Shown: positions 53,328 to 62,780, numbered from the stretch's first letter. The stretch: 64,000 bases of DNA from Lysinibacillus sp. FSL M8-0337 (GCF_038593855.1 NZ_CP151996.1:3224001-3288000); one strand, 5' to 3'. Notes: a model not told the origin generated them from the sequence alone. Numbers and translations are program-made.

Positions 53328-53755
53328 ATTAAATGGCCCGTTTGTTGAATAACTCAATTACATTTATAAACACAAATTTATTATTTTTCAAACGACTAAT
53401 CAAACTTAATGATCAAACTTTTTTAAAACCCTACATTAATAAATATTTATCGGGAAACTGCACTTTCTAAGGGCACTATTTAAATGATTAAAAAAGAATT
53501 GATTGATTAATAAAAATTAATGGAATATCAGTTGTCTTGAAGTTTGCTCGGCAATTTGTATGCAATTAACCTTATTGCGGCTTAGTTCTATAACAGTCAC
53601 CAAACGATTTAGTAATACCTTATTTTGTGTAGAAAATGTGTAGAATCTTTTCATTTTCTATCCTTTTCTAACGGATTCTCAAAAAAAGGAAAATCGCCCC
53701 AAACCCTTGATATTAAAGGATTTGAAGCGCTTTTCAGTTGGTTCAAACTTGTTCT
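53328..53755. repeat. Repeat copy C with direct repeats and terminator, next to tRNA-Arg
   Basis: This is the fullest copy of the tRNA-downstream repeat. It contains two direct repeats TGTGTAGAA at 53626-53634 and 53637-53645, like integrase arm sites, and ends with a hairpin (about 53692-53733) that on the minus strand is followed by TTTTCCTTTTTTT, so it can serve as the tRNA terminator. It ends 15 bases before the tRNA 3' end. Confidence 0.8.
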
Positions 53756-53770
53756 ATCTGAACCTTTAGA

Positions 53771-53844
<74 letters not shown>

Positions 53845-54062
53845 ATGGTGTGTGTTCCTAAAAACCTCTTAGGAAAGACAATATTTATTATATGTCCTTT
53901 ATTACATAATGTCAACATGAATTTTACTATGGAGGCAAGGTTTGCCTTGAAAATATTATATACCTATTTATTGTATGAAGCTATAGCTTTCTTTATGTTA
54001 TTTCACTGCATTACATTGTCTTATTTTTTGTTAAAATAATAAGCAAAAATGGAGGTATGTGT

Positions 54063-54809
54063 ATGTTTGAAAAGTCGGTGGTTGTGGTGACTGGTGGTGC
54101 GCAAGGAATTGGAGAAGGGATTGTACGTGCATATGCACAGCGTGGTGCCAAGGTTGTAATTGCAGATGTGAATGTAGAACTGGGTCATCAATTAGCGCAA
54201 GAGTGTAATGAGCAAGGGTATTCGGCATTGTTTGTGGAGGCGGATGTGACAAAGGAACAAGATATTGTTGCGTTAATGCAGCAAACGGTCCAACATTTTG
54301 GGACGATTACGATTTTAATTAATAATGCGGGTAAGTTTGAGCATGTGTCACCTTATGATATTACGGTTGCGCAATGGCATAATCTTTTACAAACGAATTT
54401 AACGAGTGTTTTATTTTGTTCTAGAGAAGCGGCTAAAATCATGCGGACAAATGAGCTTGGTGGTTCGATTGTTTCTTTAGCCTCTACAAGGGCTTTTATG
54501 TCTGAGCCTTATAGTGAAGCGTATGCCGCTTCCAAGGGCGGTATTGTAGCGTTAACGCATGCATTAGCCCGCTCTTTCGGTCCAGATAACATTACGGTCA
54601 ATTGTATATCACCTGGTTGGATTGAAACAGGTGATTATGAACAGCTACGTGCTATCGATCATGAACAACATCTAGTTGGGCGTGTTGGTGTGCCGGAAGA
54701 TATTGCGCAAGCATGTTTGTACTTAACAAATCCAGCTAATCGATTTGTCACAGGGATTAATATTACGGTCGATGGAGGCATGACAAAGAAAATGATCTAT
54801 GAGGAATAA
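54063..54809 (+). CDS. Short-chain dehydrogenase/reductase
   Basis: A 248-residue SDR oxidoreductase with the classical layout: T-G-G-A-Q-G-I-G cofactor loop near the start, I-N-N-A-G at about 90, catalytic Ser in the S-L-A-S-T stretch and Tyr/Lys in YAASKGG, then C-I-S-P-G-W-I. The acid after the second strand (VVIADVN) favours NAD(H) over NADP(H). The start at ATG 54063 follows GGAGGTATGTGT. Single gene; substrate unknown. Confidence 0.9.
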   Translation: MFEKSVVVVTGGAQGIGEGIVRAYAQRGAKVVIADVNVELGHQLAQECNEQGYSALFVEADVTKEQDIVALMQQTVQHFGTITILINNAGKFEHVSPYDITVAQWHNLLQTNLTSVLFCSREAAKIMRTNELGGSIVSLASTRAFMSEPYSEAYAASKGGIVALTHALARSFGPDNITVNCISPGWIETGDYEQLRAIDHEQHLVGRVGVPEDIAQACLYLTNPANRFVTGINITVDGGMTKKMIYEE

Positions 54810-54894
54810 TGAAACGTGCCTTGATTTTTGCACATTCAAGGATCGTGTAGAGTATTCTACACTAGAATGAATTTTTTAAGGGAGTGAATGTGCA

Positions 54895-55563
54895 TTGTTT
54901 CCATATTCAAACAGCTATTACGGGAATTCTTTAAGCGCCATCTATACGGCTCCATCCAACCAATATACTGCGCCTATTCGGCACTTTTTACAGCCACAAC
55001 AGGATCATCGCAGGTGCATTAGTAAAGCAGAGTCTGATTTTATGGCGATGAATCGACTGTTGTGGATGGAGCATGTTAATTGGACGAGGATGACCATTAT
55101 AAGTATTGTCTTTAATTTGCCGGATTTACCATTTGTGCAAGCACGTCTTTTACGCAATGCGACGGATTTAGGCAATTGTCTGCGCCCATTTTATGGCGAT
55201 CAAATAGCAGATCGCTATGCAGAGTTGATAAAAGAGCATTTACTTATTGCAGCGCAGCTTGTCACAGCGGCGAATAAAGGAGATGCGGCAACAGCAGCGG
55301 CAAAAGAACAAGAATGGTATCGTAATGCAGATGACATTGCCATATTTTTAAGTTCCATTAATCCATATTTAACTAAAGAAGCTGTGCAGCAAATGTTTTA
55401 TCGCCATTTAGCTTTAACGAAAAAAGAAGCCGTGACGATGATTCAAAAAGACTATCAATCAGACGTGCAAGTGTTTGATGATATAGAGGCAGAGGCACTT
55501 GCTATGTCGGACATGATTGCAAATGCGATCGTCATGCAGTTTTGCTACCGCTTTTATTCATAA
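54895..55563 (+). CDS. Conserved-looking hypothetical protein, 222 residues
   Basis: The start is TTG with GGGAGTGAATG upstream. The N-terminal 40 residues are Tyr/Ser-rich, and the remainder is helical: MNRLLWMEHVNWTRMTIISI, then ARLLRNATDLGNCLRPFYG and AIFLSSINPYLTKEAVQQMF. Similar proteins occur in Bacillaceae, as I recall, sometimes under misleading names; no function is established. It has its own terminator. Confidence 0.7.
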   Translation: MFPYSNSYYGNSLSAIYTAPSNQYTAPIRHFLQPQQDHRRCISKAESDFMAMNRLLWMEHVNWTRMTIISIVFNLPDLPFVQARLLRNATDLGNCLRPFYGDQIADRYAELIKEHLLIAAQLVTAANKGDAATAAAKEQEWYRNADDIAIFLSSINPYLTKEAVQQMFYRHLALTKKEAVTMIQKDYQSDVQVFDDIEAEALAMSDMIANAIVMQFCYRFYS

Positions 55564-55567
55564 TAAA

Positions 55568-55619
55568 TAAAAAACCAGATTCATCGACAATGTGCATTTG
55601 TCCATCAATCTGGTTTTTC
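55568..55619 (+). terminator. Terminator of the 54895 gene
   Basis: AAAAACCAGATT pairs with AATCTGGTTTTT around a 25-base loop. Confidence 0.8.
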
Positions 55620-55635
55620 GTATTGGTGAAAAAGA

Positions 55636-55800
55636 CTATGATTGCTCCGTATCGGTTTGTTGTAGTTCCACGTAGCGGTAATATAAATTTCGTAATTCAG
55701 ATTCTTTAAACTTGCCTAGATGTGTTTTTAATTGAGGATGCACTAAAATTCCTTTTGCGCGTAGCTCTTTGACAAACCAACCTTTTGAATATTGATGCAC
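55636..55800 (-). CDS. YflJ-like small protein (DUF2639)
   Basis: A 54-residue protein. It starts with GTG and reads HQYSKGWFVKELRAKGI, the signature of B. subtilis YflJ/DUF2639. The rest (YYRYVELQQTDTEQS) is helical and polar. GGAGACGGTGCAAC lies before the start. Function unknown. It lies between a convergent hypothetical gene and selO. Confidence 0.75.
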   Translation of the reverse strand: MHQYSKGWFVKELRAKGILVHPQLKTHLGKFKESELRNLYYRYVELQQTDTEQS

Positions 55801-55883
55801 GTTGCACCGTCTCCTTTTCTATTAGTCATCCATAGCGTATGCGCAAAGGTTTTGTGCTGTTACCGCTCCCTCGTGTTACGACA

Positions 55884-55921
55884 AAATAAAAACAAAGGAC
55901 AAGAAATAATCCTTTGTTTTC
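55884..55921 (-). terminator. Terminator of selO
   Basis: On the minus strand AAAACAAAGGA pairs with TCCTTTGTTTT, followed by TATTTTG. Confidence 0.8.
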
Positions 55922-55927
55922 AGTCAA

Positions 55928-57394
55928 TTATGTGCCACAAAACGTTTGGTATGGACAGTTGGATGGTTCTGGTAGTGTGGCATATGCTTCTTGTTCCGCT
56001 AAATGCGCGTATGGTTGAGATAGCGCCTGTAATAGCTTATCCATAACACGGTAATCACCGCGTGTAACAGCCGCTTCTAACGCTTCTTCTACCCGATGGT
56101 TTCGCGGAATAACTGCAGGGTTCGTGTCTCGCATTAACTGCTGTGATTGTGCTTTGGATGGTTCTTGCCTTTGTCTTCTTGCTTGCCACTGTTCGTACCA
56201 CTTTTTAAATTCCTTACTATCAAAAAGTGCCGTTCCTTCACATCTTTGAAACGTTAGTGAACGGAATGTATTTGTATAATCAGCTTCATGCTTTTCCATT
56301 AACGTTAAAAGTTCATCTACCAGTGTGGCATCTTGCTGTTCTTCATTAAAGAGACCAAGCTTTGCTCGCATTCCCGCTAACCAGTTTGTATAATACAACT
56401 GCGGATATTGTTCAATTACTTGCTGAGCTAATGCTACAGCATCTTCAGGGTCGTCATGGATAAGTGGAAGGAGCGTTTCAGCAAAACGCGTAATATTCCA
56501 TCCTCCAATAGGCGGCTGATTGCCATAGGCATAGCGTCCTTGTCGGTCGATGGAGCTAAAAACTGTTGCTGGATTATAACGATCCATAAAAGCACAAGGA
56601 CCATAATCAATCGTTTCACCGCTAATCGTCATATTATCTGTGTTCATTACACCATGGATAAAGCCGACTAGTTGCCATTTGGCAATAAGAGCTGCCTGTC
56701 TTTTCATAACTTCTTGAAGCAAGCTCAAATAGCGATTTTGCGTCTGTTCAATCATTGGGAAATGGCGTTGGATTGCATAATCAGCTAACTTCTGAAGCTC
56801 TTCATCGCTACCCCATTGTGCCGCATATTGAAATGTCCCTACACGTAAATGACTACTTGCAACACGCGTCAAAATCGCACCAGGTAGTTCTGTTTCACGA
56901 AGTACTGTTTCTCCTGTTGTCACTACTGCCAAACTACGGGAAGTTGGGATGCCTAACGCAAACATTGCTTCGCTAATAATATATTCACGAAGCATCGGAC
57001 CAAGTGCTGCGCGGCCGTCTCCTCCTCTAGAGTAAGGTGTTCGTCCTGAACCTTTGAGTCCGATGTCATAGCGCTCCCCTAAAGGTGTTATTTGTTCGCC
57101 TAGAAGGAGTGCTCTACCGTCCCCTAACATATTAAAATGCCCAAATTGATGTCCTGCATATGCCTGTGCAAGCGGCAATGCTCCCTTTGGTATCTCGTTA
57201 CCTGCAAGAACCTCAATACCATCTTCTTGTTGAAGCGCACTATAATCTAATCCAAGGGACTTTGCCACTGCTTCATTTAGAATCGCCAATTTGGGCGCAT
57301 GCACGCGATTTAATTGAAGTTGGCTATAGAATGAACTTGGTAGACGAGCATAGCTATTATCAAAATTCCAACCAATATTGTTTGCCTTAGTCAT
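55928..57394 (-). CDS. selO: SelO family protein adenylyltransferase (YdiU/UPF0061)
   Basis: A 488-residue pseudokinase-fold enzyme that transfers AMP to proteins. Family signatures are visible: [59 protein letters not shown] and [10 protein letters not shown]. The length matches family members. ATG 57394 follows AAGGGTGATAAA; the frame opens at 57445. Bacterial members lack selenocysteine, and this one ends C-P-Y-Q-T-F-C-G-T with a C-terminal Cys. Own terminator. Confidence 0.95.
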   Translation of the reverse strand: MTKANNIGWNFDNSYARLPSSFYSQLQLNRVHAPKLAILNEAVAKSLGLDYSALQQEDGIEVLAGNEIPKGALPLAQAYAGHQFGHFNMLGDGRALLLGEQITPLGERYDIGLKGSGRTPYSRGGDGRAALGPMLREYIISEAMFALGIPTSRSLAVVTTGETVLRETELPGAILTRVASSHLRVGTFQYAAQWGSDEELQKLADYAIQRHFPMIEQTQNRYLSLLQEVMKRQAALIAKWQLVGFIHGVMNTDNMTISGETIDYGPCAFMDRYNPATVFSSIDRQGRYAYGNQPPIGGWNITRFAETLLPLIHDDPEDAVALAQQVIEQYPQLYYTNWLAGMRAKLGLFNEEQQDATLVDELLTLMEKHEADYTNTFRSLTFQRCEGTALFDSKEFKKWYEQWQARRQRQEPSKAQSQQLMRDTNPAVIPRNHRVEEALEAAVTRGDYRVMDKLLQALSQPYAHLAEQEAYATLPEPSNCPYQTFCGT

Positions 57395-57484
57395 TTTATC
57401 ACCCTTGTTCTTTTCATTTAGTCTTTCTACTAACATGCAATTCATTCGTGGACGTATTTTCCAAGCCTTTGTAATCCATAAATA

Positions 57485-57530
57485 GAAAAACGCTTAAACT
57501 CTCTTTTCATAGAATCTTAAGCGTTTTTAA
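57485..57530. terminator. Bidirectional terminator of the rph operon
   Basis: AAAAACGCTTAA (57486-57497) and TTAAGCGTTTTT (57517-57528) form a 12-bp stem. Confidence 0.85.
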
Positions 57531-57540
57531 TAAGTTTGAG

Positions 57541-58044
57541 TTATTTCCGAATAAACGTATGCGTTGACATACATTCATTGTTCTCTGTGAAGAAATCCAC
57601 CTGAAAATAGCTAGCTTGAATATCTATAACTGCAAAGCTTTTTTCATTGCCACCTCTTGGCTTTAATAAACTTCCTGGATTGATAAATAAGACATCATCA
57701 ATCATCTCGGAACCTAATAGATGTGAATGTCCGAAGCACACAATATGTGCAGCGACTTCCTTTGCTCGATACGATAATGCCAACATGGATGATTTGACAT
57801 TAAATAAATGACCATGTGTCACAAAAAGGGCAGCATCTCCTGCTTGCACAATTATTTCCTCTGGAAAAGCTTTATCAAGATCACAATTTCCCCTTACTTT
57901 TTTCATGCCATCTAATGCAGCATGGGAAAAGGGCAGTTCGCTATCCCCACAATGAATCATTATTTCGACCTGCGGATAAAAGCCACGTACTCGGTCAATA
58001 ACATGGCTATCTCCATGTGTATCACTCATGACCACTATTTGCAT
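57541..58044 (-). CDS. ysnB: Metallophosphoesterase (YsnB)
   Basis: A 167-residue dimetal phosphodiesterase of the YfcE/MJ0936 type. The five metal and active-site blocks are present: SDTHGD, HCGDSE, GNCD, THGH and GHSH. ATG 58044 follows GAGGTGATATCC. Last gene of the rph-rdgB-ysnB run, 12 bases after rdgB, as in B. subtilis. The natural substrate is unknown. Confidence 0.9.
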   Translation of the reverse strand: MQIVVMSDTHGDSHVIDRVRGFYPQVEIMIHCGDSELPFSHAALDGMKKVRGNCDLDKAFPEEIIVQAGDAALFVTHGHLFNVKSSMLALSYRAKEVAAHIVCFGHSHLLGSEMIDDVLFINPGSLLKPRGGNEKSFAVIDIQASYFQVDFFTENNECMSTHTFIRK

Positions 58045-58056
58045 GGATATCACCTC

Positions 58057-58650
58057 TTACTTAATAAGATTTGGCAATTGTTCCTTTAACTTGCGAATGG
58101 CATTTCCTCGGTGAGAAATAGCCCCTTTTTCTTCTGGTGTTAATTCAGCCATCATACGATTTAAACTTGGTACAAAAAAGACAGGGTCATAGCCAAAGCC
58201 ATTAGTTCCACGTTTTTCATGTGCAATGACACCTTCGCACGTGCCGAACACTGTTGTCGTTTCAAAATCAGGACCTGCAATCGCAATACAGCAGCAAAAG
58301 CGAGCTGTACGCTTGTCATCTTCTACACCTTGTAAATTATGCAATAGTTTTACCATATTCGCCGCATCATCATGATCACCAGCATAGCGTGCCGAATAAA
58401 CACCTGGCTCCCCATTAAGCGCATCTACAGCTAAACCACTATCATCCGCAATAACAATCGTTGCAAGCTCTTTTGCTAAAGCCTCTGCTTTTAACACGGC
58501 ATTTTCTTCAAATGTTGTGCCTGTTTCTTCAATTTCCATGTCCGGTGCGACCTCAAACATTGTCACCACTTCATAACCGAGCGGCCCAAACAATGCTTCG
58601 AAATCTTTTGCTTTGCCTTTGTTTTTTGTAGCAATTACAACTTGTTTCAT
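58057..58650 (-). CDS. rdgB: XTP/dITP pyrophosphatase (RdgB)
   Basis: House-cleaning enzyme of 197 residues that removes non-canonical purine triphosphates (XTP, dITP) to prevent their incorporation. Signatures: V-I-A-T-K-N-K-G-K at the start, ADDSGLAVDAL, GEPGVYSARYAG, and the late FGYDPVF and SHRGNA. It starts a base after rph ends and its start is set by the ATG after the AGGAGG-like stretch. Middle gene of the operon. Confidence 0.95.
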   Translation of the reverse strand: MKQVVIATKNKGKAKDFEALFGPLGYEVVTMFEVAPDMEIEETGTTFEENAVLKAEALAKELATIVIADDSGLAVDALNGEPGVYSARYAGDHDDAANMVKLLHNLQGVEDDKRTARFCCCIAIAGPDFETTTVFGTCEGVIAHEKRGTNGFGYDPVFFVPSLNRMMAELTPEEKGAISHRGNAIRKLKEQLPNLIK

Positions 58651-58651
58651 A

Positions 58652-59404
58652 TTAGCAGTTTCCTCCTACTTTATGAGCTATTTCTCCAAGCGCCTGTTTT
58701 TGTAAGTCAATAAGCTCGCGAATGCCCTTTTCGCCTAATGCAAGCAAGTTATTTAACTCCTCACGTGAAAAGGTCGCTTCTTCACCAGTCCCTTGTAATT
58801 CTACAAAACGGCCTGCTCCGGTCATGACGATATTCATATCTACCGCTGCATCTACATCTTCTATATAATTTAAGTCTAAAACGGCACCTTGCTCTTCAAC
58901 AATGCCAACACTTGTAGCCGCTAAAAAATCGGTAACAGGGAATTTTTCTAGTTGTTTTTCTTCCGCAAGCTTGGCAATCGCCTGTGTCATCGCGACAAAT
59001 GCCCCTGTAATGGAAGCAGTTCGTGTTCCGCCGTCTGCTTGAATCACATCACAGTCAATCCATACTGTACGTTCTCCTAACGCTTCTAAATCGACGATAG
59101 CACGCAATGCACGACCAATCAGACGTTGAATTTCCATTGTACGTCCGTTCACTTTCCCGCGTGACGATTCACGTGGTGTTCGTTGTGCTGTGGCACGAGG
59201 TAACATCGAATACTCAGCTGTAATCCAACCTTTTCCCTGTCCGCGTAAAAAACCCGGTACTTTATCTTCAACTGTTGCTGTACAAATTACTTTCGTATTT
59301 CCAACTTGGATCAATACTGAGCCTTCTGGATGCAATAAATACTCGCTATCCATTTTTACAGGACGCAATGCATCTGCATCTCTACCATCAAATCTTGTCA
59401 TCAT
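58652..59404 (-). CDS. rph: Ribonuclease PH
   Basis: A phosphorolytic 3'-5' exoribonuclease of 250 residues that trims tRNA 3' ends. The family blocks are seen: the basic GRDADALRP start, [57 protein letters not shown] and the phosphate-binding region after it. The start ATG-ATG follows AGGAGGCACG. First gene of rph-rdgB-ysnB. Confidence 0.95.
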   Translation of the reverse strand: MMTRFDGRDADALRPVKMDSEYLLHPEGSVLIQVGNTKVICTATVEDKVPGFLRGQGKGWITAEYSMLPRATAQRTPRESSRGKVNGRTMEIQRLIGRALRAIVDLEALGERTVWIDCDVIQADGGTRTASITGAFVAMTQAIAKLAEEKQLEKFPVTDFLAATSVGIVEEQGAVLDLNYIEDVDAAVDMNIVMTGAGRFVELQGTGEEATFSREELNNLLALGEKGIRELIDLQKQALGEIAHKVGGNC

Positions 59405-59576
59405 TCATCGTGCCTCCTAAAATCTTTCGCGCCCTTATTTTATCATATTTTCCACTGATGCGACGATTTACTACATGCAATATATGATATTTATCATATC
59501 AATTGCATTACATTTTCATCTACAATGAAAAATCTTAAGCTGTTATAGTAATATAATAAAGAAAGAGGTGATGGTC

Positions 59577-60218
59577 ATGTCTCAATCAACAGTTGAGCAT
59601 AGTAGTTATACCATAAAGGAAGAATTTTGGAATGCGCTAACACATGGGATTGGTGCATTTTTAACAGTTCCTGCTACCCTTCTATTAGTGCATAAAGCTT
59701 TAACAACCGGTACAAACACCGAGCTTATTAGTTACATTATTTTTGGTATTTCGATGTTTTGTTTATACATAGCATCGACCTTATATCATGCACTGCCCAC
59801 ACATAAAGTGCTTTTGAAAAAATTAGATCATAGCTCCATCTTCTTATTAATCGCAGGAACATATACACCTGTAGCGCTCATTGCCGTAGGTGGAAAATTA
59901 GGAATGAGCATATTTATCATCGAATGGGTTCTTGCCTTTATCGGCATCGTCTTAAAACAATTTTTCGTCCATCGTTTCAAAAGAATCTCGTTGATTGTTT
60001 ACATTGGCATGGGATGGCTGATTGTCTTTGCCTATAAACCATTGGTTGCCTATATCTCATTCGACGGGTTTATGACACTTTTAATCGGCGGTATTTTTTA
60101 CACTGCTGGCACATTTTTTTATAAAAACAAAAAAATAAAGTACAACCACGCAATATGGCATGTCTTTGTAATGGCAGGAAGTGCAGCGATGTTCGTTGCG
60201 ATTTATTTGTTTATGTAA
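59577..60218 (+). CDS. Hemolysin III family (PAQR) membrane protein
   Basis: A 213-residue protein with seven helices, of the hemolysin III/TrhA group. The hallmark residues are visible: N-A-L-T-H-G-I-G-A near the start, S-T-L-Y-H-A in helix 2-3, LDHSSIFLLIAGTYTP in helix 3-4 and the His near the end (H-A-I-W-H). These probably bind a metal, as in the family. ATG 59577 follows GAGGTGATGGTC. It is inserted on the plus strand between racE and rph, where B. subtilis has gerM. Confidence 0.9.
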   Translation: MSQSTVEHSSYTIKEEFWNALTHGIGAFLTVPATLLLVHKALTTGTNTELISYIIFGISMFCLYIASTLYHALPTHKVLLKKLDHSSIFLLIAGTYTPVALIAVGGKLGMSIFIIEWVLAFIGIVLKQFFVHRFKRISLIVYIGMGWLIVFAYKPLVAYISFDGFMTLLIGGIFYTAGTFFYKNKKIKYNHAIWHVFVMAGSAAMFVAIYLFM

Positions 60219-60247
60219 AATTGTCTATTCCAATATAATGACGCATA

Positions 60248-60288
60248 AAAAAATCAGCCTAGCTCGTAAGCTAAGCTGATTTTATTTT
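60248..60288. terminator. Bidirectional terminator between hlyIII-like gene and racE
   Basis: AAAATCAGC-TAGC pairs with GCTA-GCTGATTTT (one mismatched pair), with T-runs on both strands. Confidence 0.85.
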
Positions 60289-61079
60289 AATGTAATACGG
60301 TGTATGTCAAGCGTACCTTGTTCTAACCAATTTTCTGCAATGGAACGGAAAATGGGCACAGAACCCGTTGCATAAAATTTATGTGCAGGCTTAGCATTTG
60401 TATCTGCTAAAGTACCATTATACGCAAGCATTTCCTCGACATCCTTTGCTGTTTCTTCCGCAGAAGATAGCACGAAAACATCTTCTCCGACGACAGCTTC
60501 AATTTGTTTTTGCAAAATCGGGTAATGCGTACATCCTAAAATGACCGTATCAAATTGTTCGTTTTTTAACGGTTTTAAGCCTTCTGCAATTAAATTATTT
60601 GCAAATTGTCCTTTATATTCGCCGCTTTCTACTAGTGGTACGAACGTTGGACAAGCCAATGGAATAATGTGGGTAGACGTATTCAAAGACAATAAGGCTT
60701 CTTCATACGCCCCACTTTTAATTGTACCTTCTGTTGCAAGCACAACGACTTCATGTCGCTTCGTTTTCTTTACAGCTGCACGTGCGCCAGCATTAATAAC
60801 GCCTAGTACCGGAAAAGGCATATTACGTTGTAAACTTTCGAGTGCTACTGCAGTCGCTGTATTACAAGCTATGACGAGCATCTTAATATTCATTTTTTCG
60901 AGTGCTTTGGCCATTTGCCAAGTAAAATTCCGTACTTCCTGTCGAGTTCGTGGACCATACGGACATCTTGCTGTATCACCGATATAATAAATCGTTTCGT
61001 TTGGTAATCGTTTTATTATTTCCTTTGCTACGGTTAGACCGCCTACTCCTGAATCAATAACGCCTATCGGGGCATTCAT
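60282..61079 (-). CDS. racE: Glutamate racemase
   Basis: A 265-residue cofactor-independent racemase making D-glutamate for peptidoglycan. The two catalytic Cys lie in A-C-N-T-A-T-A (about residue 73) and G-C-T-H-Y-P (about 184), and the start has GVIDSGVGGLTV. The operon order ysmB-racE is that of B. subtilis. The gene ends in the terminator at 60248-60288. Confidence 0.95.
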   Translation of the reverse strand: MNAPIGVIDSGVGGLTVAKEIIKRLPNETIYYIGDTARCPYGPRTRQEVRNFTWQMAKALEKMNIKMLVIACNTATAVALESLQRNMPFPVLGVINAGARAAVKKTKRHEVVVLATEGTIKSGAYEEALLSLNTSTHIIPLACPTFVPLVESGEYKGQFANNLIAEGLKPLKNEQFDTVILGCTHYPILQKQIEAVVGEDVFVLSSAEETAKDVEEMLAYNGTLADTNAKPAHKFYATGSVPIFRSIAENWLEQGTLDIHRITLK

Positions 61080-61089
61080 ACTTTCCGCC

Positions 61090-61542
61090 TCAATCCTGTT
61101 TCATGTGTACATGTAGTTTTTGTAAATAGCTCGATAATTGCGCGACTTCTTGTTCGTTAAATCCTACAAGCATTTCTTGTAAATATTGCTGTCTTTTTTC
61201 AATAACCTCTTGAATAATTCGTTCGCCTTTTTCGAGAAGATGAACGACAACGACCCGGCGATCATTTTCATCACGCACTCGCTTGACTAATTCATTTTTC
61301 TCCATTCGATCCACTAAATCTGTTGTCGTACTAAAAGCTAAGTATAAACGGTTTGATAAATCGCCAATTGTAATATCACCGAGCTCTTCTAACCACTGTA
61401 ATGCAACAAATTGTGGCGGCGTAATTGTATATTGTGAAACAATTTCTCTTCCTTTTTGCTTCACAATGGCCGCAATATAGCGTAGTTCCTTTTCAACCGT
61501 TGCAACGGTTTCAGGTGAGTGCTTTGTTACTTCATCCGACAT
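61090..61542 (-). CDS. ysmB: MarR-family regulator (YsmB)
   Basis: A 150-residue winged-helix dimeric repressor. The DNA-binding region reads GDITIGDLSNRLYLAFSTTTDLVDRMEKNELVKRVRDENDRRVVVVHL, a normal MarR pattern with the D-x-R-D/R wing. It lies 10 bases upstream of racE, so they are probably one transcript. Targets are unknown. Its position between gerE and racE matches ysmB of B. subtilis. Confidence 0.9.
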   Translation of the reverse strand: MSDEVTKHSPETVATVEKELRYIAAIVKQKGREIVSQYTITPPQFVALQWLEELGDITIGDLSNRLYLAFSTTTDLVDRMEKNELVKRVRDENDRRVVVVHLLEKGERIIQEVIEKRQQYLQEMLVGFNEQEVAQLSSYLQKLHVHMKQD

Positions 61543-61616
61543 ATAACTATTCCACTCCTAAACATGCGTTGAATAGTTCTATTTTGTCGTTTTTTTCACG
61601 AAATAGCAAGTGTCCA

Positions 61617-61838
61617 TTAGTCTAATTTGAATTCTTCTAAGCGTAACAGCTCAATTAACGCTTGAGATCGATTTGTTACACCTAGCTTTTGAATTGTATT
61701 GGAAATGTGATTTCGCACTGTTTTTTCACTAATACCAAGCTGCTCTGCAATATCCCTCGTTGTTTTTTCAGCTAATAAAAGCGCAAATATTTCACGTTCT
61801 CGGTTTGTTAAAAGAGAACGATGATGAGAGCCATTCAT
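61617..61838 (-). CDS. gerE: Spore-coat regulator GerE
   Basis: A 73-residue LuxR-type helix-turn-helix protein without a receiver domain, the size of GerE. Signature: LTNREREIFALLLAEKTTRDIAEQL, then GISEKTVRNHISNTIQKLGV. GerE adjusts late mother-cell (sigma-K) transcription of coat genes. The ATG is preceded by GGGGGAGGAGGGTG. A sigma-K-type promoter lies just upstream (61872-61900). Order ysmA-gerE-ysmB is conserved. Confidence 0.95.
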   Translation of the reverse strand: MNGSHHRSLLTNREREIFALLLAEKTTRDIAEQLGISEKTVRNHISNTIQKLGVTNRSQALIELLRLEEFKLD

Positions 61839-61871
61839 TTTCAGTCACACCCTCCTCCCCCGCACGTATTG

Positions 61872-61900
61872 TAACTTATGTTAAGGAGTGTTGAGCGGTG
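61872..61900 (-). promoter_or_regulatory. Sigma-K-type promoter of gerE
   Basis: On the minus strand CATAAGTTA (61872-61880) fits the -10 CATANNNTA exactly, and CACC (61897-61900) fits the -35, 16 bases apart. The match agrees with the known mother-cell control of gerE in B. subtilis. Confidence 0.7.
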
Positions 61901-62109
61901 ACGGCTATTTTCATGAATACACCGAGTTTCCACAAAAATTTCGGAAGTTCTTCTTTTATAGCGCATAAAAATGGGTAAAATTGTAAATAAAAACACTTTG
62001 ACTTATTTTTTCGAGCATGCTCTAAACAATCTGTGATACTTGCCAAGTGGAATCCCGTGCCCTCCATTCTACCTCACTTACAAGGATGAAGCACTCACTG
62101 AATAGCAAA

Positions 62110-62568
62110 TTACATAATCGCTAACTGTGCTAATTGCGCCTTTTCTTCTTCTGATATCGGCACGCTTTTACCTGTTCGTGGATCCATTTGTACTACTGTA
62201 CCACGACCTGTAAAGCATACTTCATCCTTTTGATTTTTCGCCAAGTAATGGATATCCATTGATGAGTTACCTAATTTCGCTACTTTTGTATATATACGAA
62301 GTACATCATTAAAGAAAACTTGCTTTCGATAATCACATTGTAAATCTGCTACAATCGGAATACCCTTTACCTTGTCATCCAATGCAGAAGGCATTAAGAT
62401 GCCTAAATGATTAAAATAATCGATTCTAGCCTGTTCAAAATATGTAAAGCTAACGGTATTATTCATATGCCCATACATATCCGTTTCTGAAAAACGAACA
62501 CGTACCTCAATATAAAATGAAAAATCCTCTGCCCATTTCTCAAAGTCTTCAATATAATTTGCTTTCAT
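62110..62568 (-). CDS. ysmA: Acyl-CoA thioesterase-like protein (YsmA)
   Basis: A 152-residue hot-dog-fold protein. The 4-hydroxybenzoyl-CoA-thioesterase-like signature is R-V-R-F-S-E-T-D-M-Y-G-H-M-N-N, with the catalytic Asp in SETDMYGH; V-F-F-N-D-V-L-R-I-Y-T-K-V follows. The gene lies between sdhB and gerE, as ysmA does in B. subtilis. The substrate is not known. AGGGGTTGGGGATATGA-like site precedes the ATG. Confidence 0.85.
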   Translation of the reverse strand: MKANYIEDFEKWAEDFSFYIEVRVRFSETDMYGHMNNTVSFTYFEQARIDYFNHLGILMPSALDDKVKGIPIVADLQCDYRKQVFFNDVLRIYTKVAKLGNSSMDIHYLAKNQKDEVCFTGRGTVVQMDPRTGKSVPISEEEKAQLAQLAIM

Positions 62569-62732
62569 ATCCCCAACCCCTTTGTGTGATTGCCTACTGT
62601 TAATCTATTCGTATTACCATAGTTCAAAAATGAATACAAATTCATTATATAGGAATATAGGCAATTATGATAGAAAAATCAGAAATTTTAGTGTTTTATT
62701 CATGATTTCACTCATCTTCTATCTAACAGTCT

Positions 62733-62769
62733 ATAAAAAAACTCCCTTACACTATTGTGTAAGGGAGTA
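62733..62769 (-). terminator. Terminator of the sdh operon
   Basis: A perfect 12-bp stem ACTCCCTTACAC with GTGTAAGGGAGT and a 4-base loop, followed on the minus strand by TTTTTTT. Confidence 0.9.
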
Positions 62770-62780
62770 GCATTGTACAA

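Noticed and set aside
61876..62067. Minus-strand frame of 63 codons between ysmA and gerE
   Set aside because: It has a GAGGTAGA stretch near its ATG, but it covers the gerE promoter and no similar gene is known at this conserved position.
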